Below the pieces are notes generated by a model. The model saw only the letters and a program-made list of their open reading frames with translations. It was not told where the DNA came from and made no database searches. This document shows, in pieces, positions 11,701 through 23,100 of a stretch of 64,000 nt of DNA. The translations under genes and the position numbers were made by a program. Position 1 is the first letter of the stretch. Every line of letters starts with the position of its first letter. This DNA is from Nocardia asteroides (GTDB lineage Bacteria > Actinomycetota > Actinomycetes > Mycobacteriales > Mycobacteriaceae). The DNA is taken from contig NZ_CP089214.1 in NCBI RefSeq assembly GCF_021183625.1, positions 682,001 to 746,000 on the forward strand. The letters run 5' to 3'.

Positions 11701-14700
11701 GTCGATCCCGGCCCGTTCCAGCGCCTCCCAGGCGGTCTCCAGCAGCAGCCGCTGCTGCGGGTCGGTGGCGAGCGCCTCGCGCGGCGACATGCCGAAGGCG
11801 GCGGCGTCGAAATCGGCGGCGTCGGTGAGGAATCCGCCGTGCCTGGTGTACGAGGTGCCCGGGGTGGCCGGGTCGTCGTCGAAGAGCGCGGCCAGATCCC
11901 AGCCGCGGTCGTCCGGGAATTCGGCGACCGCGTCGCCGCCGGATTCCAGCAGCCGCCAGAGCGCCTCCGGGCTCGCGATCCCGCCGGGCAGCCGCAGCGC
12001 GACCCCGACGATGGCGATCGGGTCGTCGTCCCCGCTGCCGCGCTGCGCGGCGACCGCCCGCTCGCCGGTCCCGCCGCCGAGCAGTTGGTCGAGGAAGGCG
12101 GCGATGGCGTCCGGGGTGGGGTGGTCGAAGGTGAGCGTGGCCGGGAGTTTCAGCCCGGTGGCGGCGGCCAGGCGGTTGCGCAGCTCGACGGCGGTGAGCG
12201 AGTCGATGCCGAGCTCGGCGAGCCCGCGGTCGCCGCGGATGCCAGCGGGGTCCGGGTGGTCGAGCGCGGCGGCGGCCTCCCGGCGCACCAGCTCGAGCAG
12301 GGTCGTGCGGCGCTCGGCGGCGGGCAGCGCGGCCAGCCCCGAATCGTGCTGCGCCGCCGCTGCCTTCGCCCGGGTCCGGCGGACGAGGCCACGCAGGACC
12401 GGGGTGTCGGCGGTGCCGGTGAGCGCGAGCGGGGCCGGGATCAGCAGGGCCCGGTCCCGGTGGAAGACGGCGGCGTCGAAGAGCGCGAGCCCCTCCTCGG
12501 TGGCCAGCGCCCGGACGCCCTGGCGGGCCAGCCGGGCCCGGTCGGCGTCGGTGAGGTGCGCGGTGACGCCGGTCGTCTCGGCCCACAGCCCCCAGGCGAG
12601 CGAGGTGGCGGGCAGGCCGTCGGCGCGGCGCCGCGCGGCCAGCGCGTCCAGGCCGGTGTTGGCGGCGGCGTAGGCGGCCTGGCCCGCGGTGCCGAGGATG
12701 CCCGCGACGGAGGAGTAGAGGACGAAGGCGGCCAGGTCGTGGTCGCGGGTGAGCTCGTCGAGGTGCCCGGCGGCGGTGAGCTTGGGGGCGAGGACGGCGG
12801 CCAGCCGCTCCGGGGTCACCGCGTCGAGCACGCCGTCGTCGACGATGCCCGCGGTGTGCACGACCGCGGTGAGCGGGTGCTCCGGCGCGACGGCCGCGAG
12901 CAGCCTTGTGACGGCGTCCCGGTCGGTGACGTCGGCCGAGACCACCAGCACGGTCGCGCCGGCGGCGCGCAGCTCGGCCGCGAGTTCGGTGGCGCCGGGT
13001 GCTGCCGTTCCGCGGCGTCCGGCCAGCAGGAGGTGCCCGACGCCGTGCTCGGCGACCAGGTGCCTGGCGAGTGCCGCGCCGAGTCCGCCGGTACCGCCGG
13101 TGATCAACACGGTGCCGTCCGGGTTCCAGGCCCTGCCGTCGGCGGCAGCGGTGGAGCGGGCCAGGCGGGGCAGGTGGGCGGTGCCCGCGCGCAGCGCGAG
13201 TTGCGGCTCGCCGTCGAGCGCGGCGGCGATGGCGTGGTTCAGGACGGCGGCCGACGCGGCGGTGTCGTCGGTGTCGAGCAGGATGACCGCGCCCGGCCGC
13301 TCGGTCTGCGCGCTGCGGGCCAGCCCCCAGATCGGGGCGGCTTCCGGGTCCGGCCGGTCGTCGTCGAGCACGGCGACGGCGCCGTGCGTGAGCACGACCA
13401 GCGGGTGCTCGGGCTCGGCCTGCTGCAGGGCGGCGAGGGTCTCCGGCAGCGCCGCGTCCCAGATCCGGTGCCCGAGCGGGGTGACCGCGGGCAGCGGATG
13501 CTCCACCCAGCCGAGCTCGTACAGATCTGCCACCGCGGGTGCGGAGCCGGTGGCGGCGCGCAGGGTGAGCGCGTCGACGGTGAGCACCGGGCGGCCCGCG
13601 GTGTCGGTGGCGCGCAGCGCGGTGAGGCCGTCCGGGGCGGCGGTGAAGGTGACGCGCAGCGCGGTGGCGCCACCGGCGTGCACCCGGACGCCGGTCCAGG
13701 CGAACGGGATGCGCGGCGCGGTGAAGTCGCCGGTGAGCAGCGCGACCGGGTGCAGCGCGGCGTCGAAGAGCGCCGGGTGCACGGTGTAGCCGCCCGGCTC
13801 GCCGCCGGGCAGCGTGATCTCGGCGAAGATCGTGTCGCCGCGCTGCCACACGGCGGTGAGGCCGCGGAAGAGCGGGCCGTAGTCCAGCCCCGCGGCGCGC
13901 AGCCGGGCGTAGACCTCGGCCGGGTCGAGCGCGGAGGCGTCGGCGGGCGGCCAGGATTCCACGGTGGCCGACGATTCCGGCGGGGTGGGCGCGGAAACCC
14001 CCGGTGCCGGCGCGGAAGAGGCGGCGATCGACCGGGATTCGGTATTGCCGGTACCGCGCAGGGTGCCGGTGGCGTGCCGGGTCCACGGAACCTCCGGCCG
14101 GTCGGCCGGGCGGGAGTGGATCTCGACGGTGAACGCGTCGCCGGTGCGGCGGGCCTGCGCCTGCAGCTCCACCGCCGCCTCCGGCCGCAGTACCAGCGGC
14201 GCCTCGATGACGAGTTCGTCCACGGTGTCGGCGCCGACGGTGTCGGCCAGGTGCACCGCCAGCTCCACCAGCGCGGTGCCCGGCACGAACACCGCGCCCG
14301 CGACCACGTGCTCGGCCAGCCACGGGTGGCCGCGCAGCGAGAGCTGTCCGGTGGCGACCGCGCCGTCCCCGCCCGCCAGCGCGACGACCGCGCCGAGCAG
14401 CGGGTGCCCGCCGGCCACGCGCTGCCCGGATTCCACGGTGGCCCAGAACCGTTCCGCCCGGAAGGCGTAGGTGGGCAGCGGGGTGCGTGGGGCCTCGGGC
14501 ACCACCGCGGCCCAGTCCACCCGGTGCCCGTGCGCGAAGACCGTCGCGGCCGCCCCCAGCACGGTCGTGACCTCGTCCCTTCCCTTGCGCGCGGTCGGCA
14601 CCGCGGCGACCTCGTCCCCGAGCGTGGCCGCGACCAGCGGGGTCAGCACCGCACCGGCGCCTACCTCGACGAAGACCCCGGCCCCGGCCGCACGCGCGGT

Positions 14701-17160
14701 GCGCACGGCGTCGGCGAAGCGGACGGTGCCGCGCAGGTGCCCGGTCCAGTAGGCCGGATCGGCGAGCTCGGCCGCGGTGACCACCGCGCCGGTCGCGTCG
14801 GAGACCAGCACCGGCCCGGTCGGCTCGGCGAAGGTCAGCCCGGCGACGACCGCCGCGAACTCGGGCAGAACCGGATCCATCAGCGGCGAGTGGAAGCCGT
14901 GCGAGACGGCGAGACGGCGGGTCCGCCTGCCCGCCGCGGTGAATTCCGCGGCCAGCGCGAGCACCGGTTCCTCGGCGCCGGAGAGCACCACCGCGTGCGG
15001 GCCGTTCACCGCGGCCACCGCGACCCGCGCCTCACCGGCCAGCCGTTCCCGCACCTCGGCCTCGGTGGCCCGCACGGCCACCATCGCCCCGCCCGCGGGC
15101 AGCGCGCCCATGAGCCGGGCCCGCGCCGCGACCAGCCGGGCCGCATCGGGCAGCGTCAGCACCCCGGTGACATGCGCGGCGACGATCCCGCCGATGGAGT
15201 GCCCGGCCACCACGCCGATCTCGATCCCCCACGACTCCAGCAGCCGGTACAGCGCGGTCTCCACCGCGAAGATCACCGGCTGGGTGTACTCGGTGGCGTC
15301 GATCAGCCCCTCGGTCCCCGGCGCGCCGAAGGCGACAGCGCGAATGGAGTGCGCTGCGGCCAGTTCGGCGTCCAGCGGGGCGACGGCGGCGTCGAAGGCA
15401 TCGCGGAACACCGGGAACCGCGCGTACAGCTCCGCGCCCGCCCCGGCGCGCTGGCTGCCCTGCCCGCCGAAGACCACCGCCACCGAGCCCGCGGCCGGCT
15501 GTGCGGGGCCGGTCACGACGCTCGCGGCCGAGGTCCCGCCGGACACCGCGGCCAGCCCAGCCCGCAGCCCGCCGTGATCGGCGGCAAGCACGACGGCCCG
15601 CGCCCGGAACCGCACCCGATCCCGGATGAGCGACGACGCCACCGAACCGAGCGGTGCGGCCTCGTCCAGGTGCGCGGCGAGCCGCGCGGCCTGCCCGCGC
15701 AGCGCCTCCGGAGTGGCGGCGGAGAGCACGAACGGGGCGACCCCCGTGAGTGGAACCGGTTCGGCTTCCGCGTTTTCCGGCGCCTGCTCGAGCACGACGT
15801 GCGCATTGGTCCCGGAGACCCCGAAGGCCGAGACCCCCGCCCGCCGCGGCCTGCCGGTCTCCGGCCAGTCCCTGATCTCGGTGAGCAGCCCGACCTGCCC
15901 GGACTCCCAGTCCACCAGCGGCGACGGCTCGTCCACGTGCAGCGTCGGCGGCAGCACGCCGCGCTCCAGCGCCAGCACCGCCTTGATCACCCCCGCCACC
16001 CCGGCGGCGGCCTGGGTGTGGCCGATATTGGACTTCACCGAGCCCAGCCACACCGGCGTCGCCCGGTCCCGGCCGTAGGTGGCGAGCAGCGCCTGCGCCT
16101 CGATCGGGTCGCCGAGCGCGGTTCCGGTGCCGTGCGCCTCGATCAGGTCGACGTCGCCGGTGGTCAGCCCGGCGTCGGCGAGCGCCTCCCGGATCACCCG
16201 CTGCTGGGCCGGGCCGTTGGGCGCGGTGAGGCCGTTGGAGGCGCCGTCCTGGTTCACCGCCGAGCCGCGCAGCACGGCGAGCACCCGGTGGCCGTGCCGC
16301 TGCGCGTCGGAGAGCCGCTCGACCAGCAGCACCCCGACACCCTCGGCCCAGCCGGTGCCGTCGGCGCCCGCCGCGAACGCCTTGCAGCGCCCGTCCACAG
16401 CGAGCCCGCGCTGCCGGGAGAACTCCACGAAGATGTCCGGCGCGGCGAGCACGGTCGCGCCGCCCGCCACCGCGAAGTCGATCTCGCCTGCCCGCAGCGC
16501 CCGCACCGCGAGGTGCAGCGCCACCAGTGAGGACGAGCAGGCGGTGTCGACGGTGAGCGCGGGCCCCTCGAAGCCGAAGGTGTAGGCGATCCGGCCGGAG
16601 AGCACGCTGGCCGCGGTCCCGGTGACCAGGTACCCCTCGACCGCGGCGGGCACCGGGCCCGGTCCGGTGACGTAGCTCTGGCCGTTGGTGCCGGTGTAGA
16701 CGCCGGTGCGGCTGCCGCGCAGGGTGCGCGGGTCGATCCCGGCCCGCTCGAACGCCTCCCAGGTGGTGTGCAGCAGCAGCCGCTGCTGCGGGTCCATGGC
16801 GAGCGCCTCGCGGCGGGAGATGCCGAAGAAGTCCGGGTCGAAGTCGGCGACGCCGTCCAGGAAGCCGCCGCGGGTGGTGTAGGTGGTCCCGGTGTGCGCG
16901 GGGTCCGGGTGGTAGAGCGCGGCGGTGTCCCAGCCGCGGTCGGCCGGGAAGTCGCGCAGCGCGTCCCTGCCCTCGGCCAGCAGCTCCCAGAACTGCTCGG
17001 GGGTGTCGGCGCCGGGCAGGCGGAGCCCGGTCGCCACGATGGCGATGGGTTCACGGGCGGCGTCGGTGACCTCGCGCAGTTCCTCGCGGGTCTTGTAGAG
17101 TTCCGCGCTCACCCGCCGGAGCAGGTGCCGCATCGTGTCGTCGGAGGCGACGTCGTTCAC
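8761..17160 (-). CDS. Modular PKS, modules 2 and 3 (KS-AT-DH-KR-ACP, KS-AT-ACP)
   Basis: This is a 2799-residue protein. An N-docking helix (about 1-35) is followed by module 2: KS Cys208; AT Ser655 in GHSIGG with HGFH, predicting malonyl; DH His951 ([10 protein letters not shown]) and Asp1133 (DAALH); KR with GGTGGLG and Tyr1497, VDD in the B-type position; ACP Ser1654 (GIDSL). Module 3 has KS Cys1885, then AT Ser2363 in GHSQGE with YASH, the methylmalonyl-CoA signature, then ACP Ser2691 (GLDSL), with no reductive domain. A C-docking region with an acidic tail ([11 protein letters not shown]) ends the protein. Predicted output is a C6=C7 alkene from module 2, then a retained ketone and an alpha-methyl group from module 3. 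The GTG start has AAAGG 8 bp upstream. It lies 18 bp after the first PKS gene. Confidence 0.97.
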   Translation of the reverse strand: MNDVASDDTMRHLLRRVSAELYKTREELREVTDAAREPIAIVATGLRLPGADTPEQFWELLAEGRDALRDFPADRGWDTAALYHPDPAHTGTTYTTRGGFLDGVADFDPDFFGISRREALAMDPQQRLLLHTTWEAFERAGIDPRTLRGSRTGVYTGTNGQSYVTGPGPVPAAVEGYLVTGTAASVLSGRIAYTFGFEGPALTVDTACSSSLVALHLAVRALRAGEIDFAVAGGATVLAAPDIFVEFSRQRGLAVDGRCKAFAAGADGTGWAEGVGVLLVERLSDAQRHGHRVLAVLRGSAVNQDGASNGLTAPNGPAQQRVIREALADAGLTTGDVDLIEAHGTGTALGDPIEAQALLATYGRDRATPVWLGSVKSNIGHTQAAAGVAGVIKAVLALERGVLPPTLHVDEPSPLVDWESGQVGLLTEIRDWPETGRPRRAGVSAFGVSGTNAHVVLEQAPENAEAEPVPLTGVAPFVLSAATPEALRGQAARLAAHLDEAAPLGSVASSLIRDRVRFRARAVVLAADHGGLRAGLAAVSGGTSAASVVTGPAQPAAGSVAVVFGGQGSQRAGAGAELYARFPVFRDAFDAAVAPLDAELAAAHSIRAVAFGAPGTEGLIDATEYTQPVIFAVETALYRLLESWGIEIGVVAGHSIGGIVAAHVTGVLTLPDAARLVAARARLMGALPAGGAMVAVRATEAEVRERLAGEARVAVAAVNGPHAVVLSGAEEPVLALAAEFTAAGRRTRRLAVSHGFHSPLMDPVLPEFAAVVAGLTFAEPTGPVLVSDATGAVVTAAELADPAYWTGHLRGTVRFADAVRTARAAGAGVFVEVGAGAVLTPLVAATLGDEVAAVPTARKGRDEVTTVLGAAATVFAHGHRVDWAAVVPEAPRTPLPTYAFRAERFWATVESGQRVAGGHPLLGAVVALAGGDGAVATGQLSLRGHPWLAEHVVAGAVFVPGTALVELAVHLADTVGADTVDELVIEAPLVLRPEAAVELQAQARRTGDAFTVEIHSRPADRPEVPWTRHATGTLRGTGNTESRSIAASSAPAPGVSAPTPPESSATVESWPPADASALDPAEVYARLRAAGLDYGPLFRGLTAVWQRGDTIFAEITLPGGEPGGYTVHPALFDAALHPVALLTGDFTAPRIPFAWTGVRVHAGGATALRVTFTAAPDGLTALRATDTAGRPVLTVDALTLRAATGSAPAVADLYELGWVEHPLPAVTPLGHRIWDAALPETLAALQQAEPEHPLVVLTHGAVAVLDDDRPDPEAAPIWGLARSAQTERPGAVILLDTDDTAASAAVLNHAIAAALDGEPQLALRAGTAHLPRLARSTAAADGRAWNPDGTVLITGGTGGLGAALARHLVAEHGVGHLLLAGRRGTAAPGATELAAELRAAGATVLVVSADVTDRDAVTRLLAAVAPEHPLTAVVHTAGIVDDGVLDAVTPERLAAVLAPKLTAAGHLDELTRDHDLAAFVLYSSVAGILGTAGQAAYAAANTGLDALAARRRADGLPATSLAWGLWAETTGVTAHLTDADRARLARQGVRALATEEGLALFDAAVFHRDRALLIPAPLALTGTADTPVLRGLVRRTRAKAAAAQHDSGLAALPAAERRTTLLELVRREAAAALDHPDPAGIRGDRGLAELGIDSLTAVELRNRLAAATGLKLPATLTFDHPTPDAIAAFLDQLLGGGTGERAVAAQRGSGDDDPIAIVGVALRLPGGIASPEALWRLLESGGDAVAEFPDDRGWDLAALFDDDPATPGTSYTRHGGFLTDAADFDAAAFGMSPREALATDPQQRLLLETAWEALERAGIDPTSLRGSRTGVFAGTMYHDYAPHLQDAPPDLEGYLVNGSAGSIASGRISYTFGFEGPAISVDTACSSSLVALHLAAQSLRSGESELALAGGVAVMSSPATFVEFSRQRALAPDGRCKAFAAAADGTGWAEGVSILVLERLSAARRAGHPVLALVRGSAVNQDGASSGLTAPNGPAQQRVIRQALANAGLTAADVDAVEAHGTGTTLGDPIEAQAVIATYGAGRDPERPLWLGSLKSNVGHTQAAAGGAGIAKMILALRNRTLPRTLHVDAPTPHVDWSDGGVRLLTAAVPWEPGARPRRAGISSFGVSGTNAHVIIEEPPQAPELPARSGQGTATGGAARTMTDADSVPAAPGGGVVSPLPEERPLPWVLSAHTPAALRGQAVALATYLRSRPEVNAADVARTLLEGRAALTERAVLVGDDTALRAGLEALAAGGALPEHAARGSADVAGRTVFVFPGQGGQWRGMAAELYRTAPVFADRLTECAEALAPHVDWDPLPVLLGTAEIDDERVDVVQPALWSVMVALAALWRAHGVEPDAVVGHSQGEIAAAVVAGALSIADGARVVALRSRAIAAAAGPGAMAAVQLSAAAAAELIEPWADRVAVAVVNAPSSVVLSGEIAAVEEILARLAADGVRSRRVAVDYASHSPTVEPLRAELATALAPVRPRESAIPLLSTVTADWIDGTALTGGYWFDNLRGTVRFEQATRALAEAGYRAFVEIGPHPVLATTVEETLEAAGAPATAVVGTLRRDDGGLARFTTSLAAAHTRGIPVEWNAARGNRIELPTYAFQRTRYWIDADRSAARRDERVPRAVTPEPAAPVALDRFTGLDTPARRAAVLSLVRDETAAVLKHPSGDEVAVSRAFRDLGLDSLTAVDLRNRLRAATGLALPATLIFDHPSPEAVAEFVVSALPDGREPEPRDAESALRTLESALTEVNGEAGALAERLRAIADRLDGAAGPAADLDSATDDELFDLVDRT

Positions 17161-17178
17161 AGCGTGACCTTTCGGGTG

Positions 17179-20100
17179 TCAGGAGATACCGAGTTCGGAG
17201 CCGATGAAATCGATGAGGTCGTCGTCGGAGGCGCTCGCCAGGGCCGCGGCCGGATCGGTGCCTGGCGCGGTGGCCTCGGTGGCCTCGGTGAGCCGGCGCA
17301 GCCGGTCCAGCGCGACGGCGCGGTCGGCGTCCGGGATGGCGCTGCCCGCCAGCACGTCGGCGATCCGCTCCAGGTCGGCGAGCACGGTGTCGAGCAGCGG
17401 CGGCGGGGCCGGGGCCAGCCGGTGCAGCAGCAGCTCGGTGAGCGCGGCGACGGTGGGGTGGTCGAAGACCAGGGTGGCGGGGAGTTCGAGCCCGGTGCGG
17501 GTGCCAAGCCGGTTGCGCAGCTCGACCGAGGTGAGCGAGGTGAAGCCCTGGTCGCGCAGGCCGCGTTCGTCGTCGATGGCGGCGGTGCCGGGGTGGCCGA
17601 GTGCGGCGGCGACCTCGGTGCGCACCAGGTTTTCCAGGTGCGCGCGGAGTTCGATCGGGTCGAGTTCGGCGAGGTCAGGGCCTGCGGTCTGCTCGGGTTC
17701 GGGGAGGAGCTCGGCGAGCAGCCCCGGTCTGGCGTGCGTGGCGGTCCAGTCGATGTCGGCGACGATCACGCGGGGTTCGCCGTCCGCGACCGCTCGTTCC
17801 AGCGCGTCCAGGGCGGTCTCCGGGGTCATCGGGCGCAGGCCGTTGCGGCGCAGCTGTTCCGCCGCGTCGGCGCCCGCGATGCCGTCGCCGTCCCAGTGGC
17901 CCCAGGCGATGGCGGTGGCGGGCAGGCCGAGCGCGTGCCGGTGCTCGGCGAGCGCGTCGAGCACCGCATTGCCCGGCGCGTAGTTGCCCTGGCCGGGGCC
18001 TGCGACCGTGCCGGTGACGGAGGAGAAGAGGACGAACGAGCGCAGCGGCAGCTCGCGGGTGAGTTCGTGCAGGTGCAGTGCCCCGGCGACCTTCACCCGG
18101 TGCACCCGCTCGATCCGCTCGGGATCCAGGCCGGTGACGAGGGCGTCGTCGAGGACCGCGGCGGTGTGCACCACGTCGGTGAGCGGGCGGTCGGGCGGGA
18201 TGGCCGCGAGGACGGCGGCGAGGGCGGCGCGGTCGCCGATATCGCAGGCGACGACGGTGGCGCCGAGTTCGGCGGCCAGCGCGGCGGCGCCGGGGGCGTC
18301 CGGGCCGCGGCGGCTGAGCAGGAGCAGGTCGGTGGCGCCGTTGGCCGCCAGGCGGCGGGCGACGTGGGCGCCGAGTGCGCCGGTGCCGCCGGTGATGAGG
18401 ACGGTGCCGGTGGGGCGCCACGGTATCGGTGGCCCGGCGGGGGCGGCGGGGACGATGCGGCGGGTGCGGGTGGCGTGGGCGGTGACGGCGAGGTTGGGTT
18501 CGTCGGCGGCGAGTGCGGCGACGACTCGGGGGGCGTTCGACGGATCGTCCGGAAGTTCGAGAACCGCCGGGGTCGAGCCGGTTTCGATGGCCAGTACGTC
18601 GAGGAACGAGCGGTGCCAGGCGGCGAGCGGGGTGTGCACCGGGTCCGGAATGAGTACCCGCAGGGTGTCCGGGCGCGGGATCGCGCGGGCCAGGGCCGCG
18701 CTCTCCGCGAGCGTGCCGTCCGGGGACAGCGGGAGCAGGGAGACGATCCGGTCCGCGGCACCGAGGCCCGGCGCGAGTCGGAGGCCGGGTGCCGAGCCGG
18801 TTCCCTCCGCGCCGCTCGGCGCGACTCGATCCAGGGCGGCATCGGGCGCCGGGGCGGTCCTGCCAGCGCGGTCGGCGAACTCCCGCGCTGTCCCCGGCTC
18901 GAGCCGCAGGGTGCGCACGGTGACGCCGTGCGCGGAGAGCGCGGTGGTGAGCGCTGCCGCCCACGGATCGGCGGCGCCGTCGGCGGGGGTGACCAGCAGC
19001 CAGGTCCCGCGCGGGACGGCGGCGGGGTCGGGGATGTCGCGCCACTCGACCCGGTAGGTCCAGGAGTCGACGGCCCCGGCCCCGGCGCGGCGGGTGCGCC
19101 AGGTGTCCAGGGCGGGGAGCAGCGCGGACAGTGGCGCCGCGGCAACGCCGATGGCGGCGGCGAGCGCGGTGCCGTCGCGCTCCCTGACCCGCTCCCAGAA
19201 CCAGCGGTCGGCGGCGGATTCGGTGCCCGCGGGCTCCTCGATCCAGTAGCGGGTGCGCTGGAAGGCATAGGTGGGCAGCGTGATCCGCGGTGCCGGGGGG
19301 ACGATGGCGGCCCAGTCCACCGGGTGCCCGGCGGTGAAGACCGTGGCGGCTGCGGTGTGCAAGCCGCGCACCTCGTCCCGGCCCGCGCGCAGCGTCCCGG
19401 TGGCGACCGCGGCGTCCAGGGTGTGCAGCACCTGCGGGGTGAGCACCGGTTCGGCGCCGAGCTCGAGGAAGATCCCGGCCCCCGCCGTGTGGGCGGCGCG
19501 CACGGCGTCGGCGAAGCGGACGGTGCCGCGCAGGTGCCGCACCCAGTAGCCGGGGTCGGCGAGCTCGGCCGGGTCGATGATCGCGCCGGTGCTGTCGGAG
19601 ACGATGGTGCGGTCGGCGGCGCGGAAGGTCAGCCCGGCCACCACCTGCTCGAACTCGGCGAGCACCGGGTCCATGAGCGCGGAGTGGAAGGCGTGCGAGA
19701 CGGTCAGCCGCTTGGTGCGATGGCCCGCTGCTCGGAGCGCGTCCGCGAGGTCGAGGACCGCCTCCTCGGCCCCGGAGACGACGACGGCGCGCGGCCCGTT
19801 CACCGCCGCCACCGAGTACTCGCCGCGCGCCACGGCCGCGACCTCCTCCTCGGTCGCCTCCACCGCGACCATGGCGCCGCCGCGCGGCAGCGCACCCATG
19901 AGCCGCCCGCGCGCCGTGACCAGCCGCGCGGCGTCCGGCAGCGCGAGCACCCCGGCGACGTGCGCGGCGACGACCCCGCCGATGGAGTGCCCGGCCACGA
20001 ACTCCGGCTCGATCCCCCAGGATTCGAGCAGCCGGAAGAGCGCGGTCGCCACGGCGAAGACGACCGGCTGGGTGTACTCGGTGTCGTCGATCGGCCCGTC

Positions 20101-23100
20101 CGCGCCGAAGGCCACCGCACGGATGGGATGGGCAAGGGCGCCCGCCCGATCCAGGGCGTCGGCCGCGGCGTCGAAGGCCGCGCGGAAGGCCGGGAAGTGG
20201 TCGTACAGCTCGCGGCCCGCTCCCGCCCGCTGGCTGCCCTGGCCGCTGAACAGGACGGCGAGGCCGCCGGTGACCGGGGTTCCGGTGATGACGCCGGGGG
20301 TGGGTTCGCCCGCGGCGAAGGTGGCGAGGGAGCCGGGATCGAGCGCTACCGCCCGGGTGTCGAAGACGGTCCGCTGCCGGACCAGGGCCGAGGCGATCGC
20401 GCCCAGATCCGCGGTGCTCGTGGCGAGCTTCGCCGCCTGGCCGCGCAGCCCCGCCTCGGAGCGCGCGGACAGCACGAAGGGCGCGGGGTGGTGGGCGCCG
20501 ACCGGTCGCGCCGCGGACGCGACGGCACCCGGGGGCGCCTCCTCGATGACGACGTGCGCATTGGTGCCGCTGATCCCGAACGACGAGATCCCGGCCCTTC
20601 GGGGGCGAGCCCCGGCCGCCCACGGCTGCCGCTCGGTGAGCAGCCGCACCGCACCGGACTCCCAGTCCACGTGCGGCGACGGCGCGTCGACGTGCAGCGT
20701 CGCCGGCAGCACCCCGTTCCGCAGCGCGAGCACCATCTTGGTCACCCCGACCGTCCCCGCCGCGGCCTGGCTGTGCCCGATATTCGACTTCACCGACCCC
20801 AGCCACAGCGGCGTCGCCCGATCCCGCCCGTAGGTGGCGAGCAGCGCCTGCGCCTCGATCGGATCACCGAGCGCGGTCCCGGTGCCGTGCGCCTCCACGG
20901 CATCCACCTCGGCCGCGTCGAGCCCGGCGTCGGCGAGCGCCGCGCGGATCACCCGCTGCTGCGCCGGGCCGCTCGGCGCGGTGAGCCCGTTCGACGCGCC
21001 GTCCTGGTTCACGGCGGTGCCGCGCACGACGGCGAGCACCTCGTGGCCGTTCCGCCTGGCATCCGAGAGCCGCTCCACCAGCAGCAGACTCACCGCCTCG
21101 GCCCACCCGGTCCCGTCGGCGCCCGCCGCGAACGCCTTGCACCGGCCGTCCGCCGCCAGCCCGCGCTGCCGGGAGAACTCGGTGAACATGCCGGGGTTCG
21201 CCATGACGGTCACCCCGCCCGCGACCGCGAGCTCCGCCTCCCCCGCGCGCAGCGCCCGCACCGCGAGATGCAGCGCGACCAGCGACGACGAGCACGCGGT
21301 GTCCACGGTGAGCGCGGGCCCCTCCAGCCCGAAGGTGTAGGCGACGCGCCCGGAGAGCACGCTCGGCGAGACCCCCGTCAGCCCGAACCCCTCCGCCGCG
21401 CCCGGCATCCGGTGCAGCCGCGGGCCGTACTCCTGCGGGGTCGCGCCCAGGTAGACGGCGGTCCGCGAGCCCGCGAGCGTCGCCGGGACGATGCCTGCCC
21501 GCTCGAACAGCTCCCAGGTGGCCTCCAGCACCAACCGCTGCTGCGGGTCCATGGCGGTGGCCTCGCGGGGGGAGATGCCGAAGAAGGCGGCGTCGAAATC
21601 GCCTGCCGCGTCGAGGAAGCCGCCGCGGTGGGCGTAGCTCGAGCCGGGGCGGTCGCCGGCCGGGTCGTACAGGTCGGCGAGGTCCCAGCCGCGGTCGCGG
21701 GGGAAGTCGGTGATGGCCTCGCCCTCGGCGGCGAGCAGGTCCCAGAGCTGCTCCGGGGTGTCGAGGCCGCCCGGGTAGCGGCCGCTCACCGCGACGATCG
21801 CGAGCGGTTCCGCCGGGTCGGCGGCCGCGGTGGCCGTGGTCTCCCGCCGCTCGCCGGCGAGGTGCGCGGCGAGCGCTGCCGGGGTCGGGTGGTCGTAGAC
21901 GGCGGTCGGGTCGATCCTGGTGCCGAGCGCGCGGGTGAGCGCGGTGGCGAGTTCGGTGGCGCCGAGGGAGTCGAGGCCGAGTTCGCGGTAGGTGCTGCGG
22001 GGGTCGATGCGGGTGGGGTCGGCGTGGCCGAGGACCGCCGCGGTGGTCGCGAGGACCACGGTCGCGGGGTCCGGCCGGGGCGATTCCGCCGGGCGTGGAC
22101 CCCGGTCGGAGCTCGTCCCGGCTGTCCCGGCTGTCTCGGCCGTCTCGGTTGTCTCGGCCGTCTCGGCTGTCTCGGTTGTCTCGGCTGTCCCGGCCGTTCC
22201 GGTTGTCCCGGTTGTCCCGGAGGGATCGGAGGGATCGGAGGCTGCCGCCACCTCGGCGGCATCGCGCCCGCCGGCAACTGCGGGCGCCTCGGAAAGGGGC
22301 GTGAGCCCGGCGCCCGGGGTGACGGTGTCCAACCAGTACCGCTCGCGCTGGAAGGCGTACGTCGGCAGCGACACCGGCTCGGCAGCCGGAACGACGGCCG
22401 TCCACTCCACCGCGTGCCCGTGCGCGAACACCGTCGCGGCGGCGGTGAGCACCGTCTGCGCCTCGTCCCGCCCACGGCGCAGCGTCCCGACGGCCACCGG
22501 CAGCTCGGACAGCTGCGGAGTCAGCACCGGCGCGGCCCCGACCTCGACGAACACCTCCGCGCCGAGCCCGCGCAGGGTGCGCGCGGCATCGGCGAAGCGG
22601 ACGGTGCCGCGCAGGTGCGCCACCCAGTACGCCGGGTCGGAGACGTCGGTGAGCACCGCGCCGGTCGAGTCCGAGACCAGCACCGGGCCGGTCGGCGCCA
22701 GGAAGGTGAGCCCCGCGACCACCTCCGCGAACTCGGCGAGGATCGGCTCCATGGCCGCCGAGTGGAAGGCGTGCGACACCGCGAGCCGCTTGGTCCGGCG
22801 CCCGCCGGCCGCGAGCCGCCCGGCCACCTCGGCCACGGCCCCCTCCGCGCCGGAGACGACCACCGCCCGCTCCCCGTTCACCGCCGCGATCGACACACCG
22901 TCGATCAGCGCGGCCCCGACCTCGGCCTCCGTCGCCTCGACCGCGACCATGGCGCCGCCGCGCGGCAGCGAACCCATGAGCCGACCGCGCGCAGCCACCA
23001 GCCGGGCGGCGGCGTCGAGCGGCAGCGCCCCCGCCACGTGCGCGGCGACGATGCCGCCGATCGAGTGCCCGGCGACCGCGGCGATCTCGATTCCCCAGGA

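Noticed and set aside
4765..16530. Very long + strand open frame (3921 codons) opposite the PKS genes
   Set aside because: High-GC shadow of the PKS coding strand; composition is Arg/Gly/Gln/His-rich without domains, while the minus strand shows complete PKS domains.
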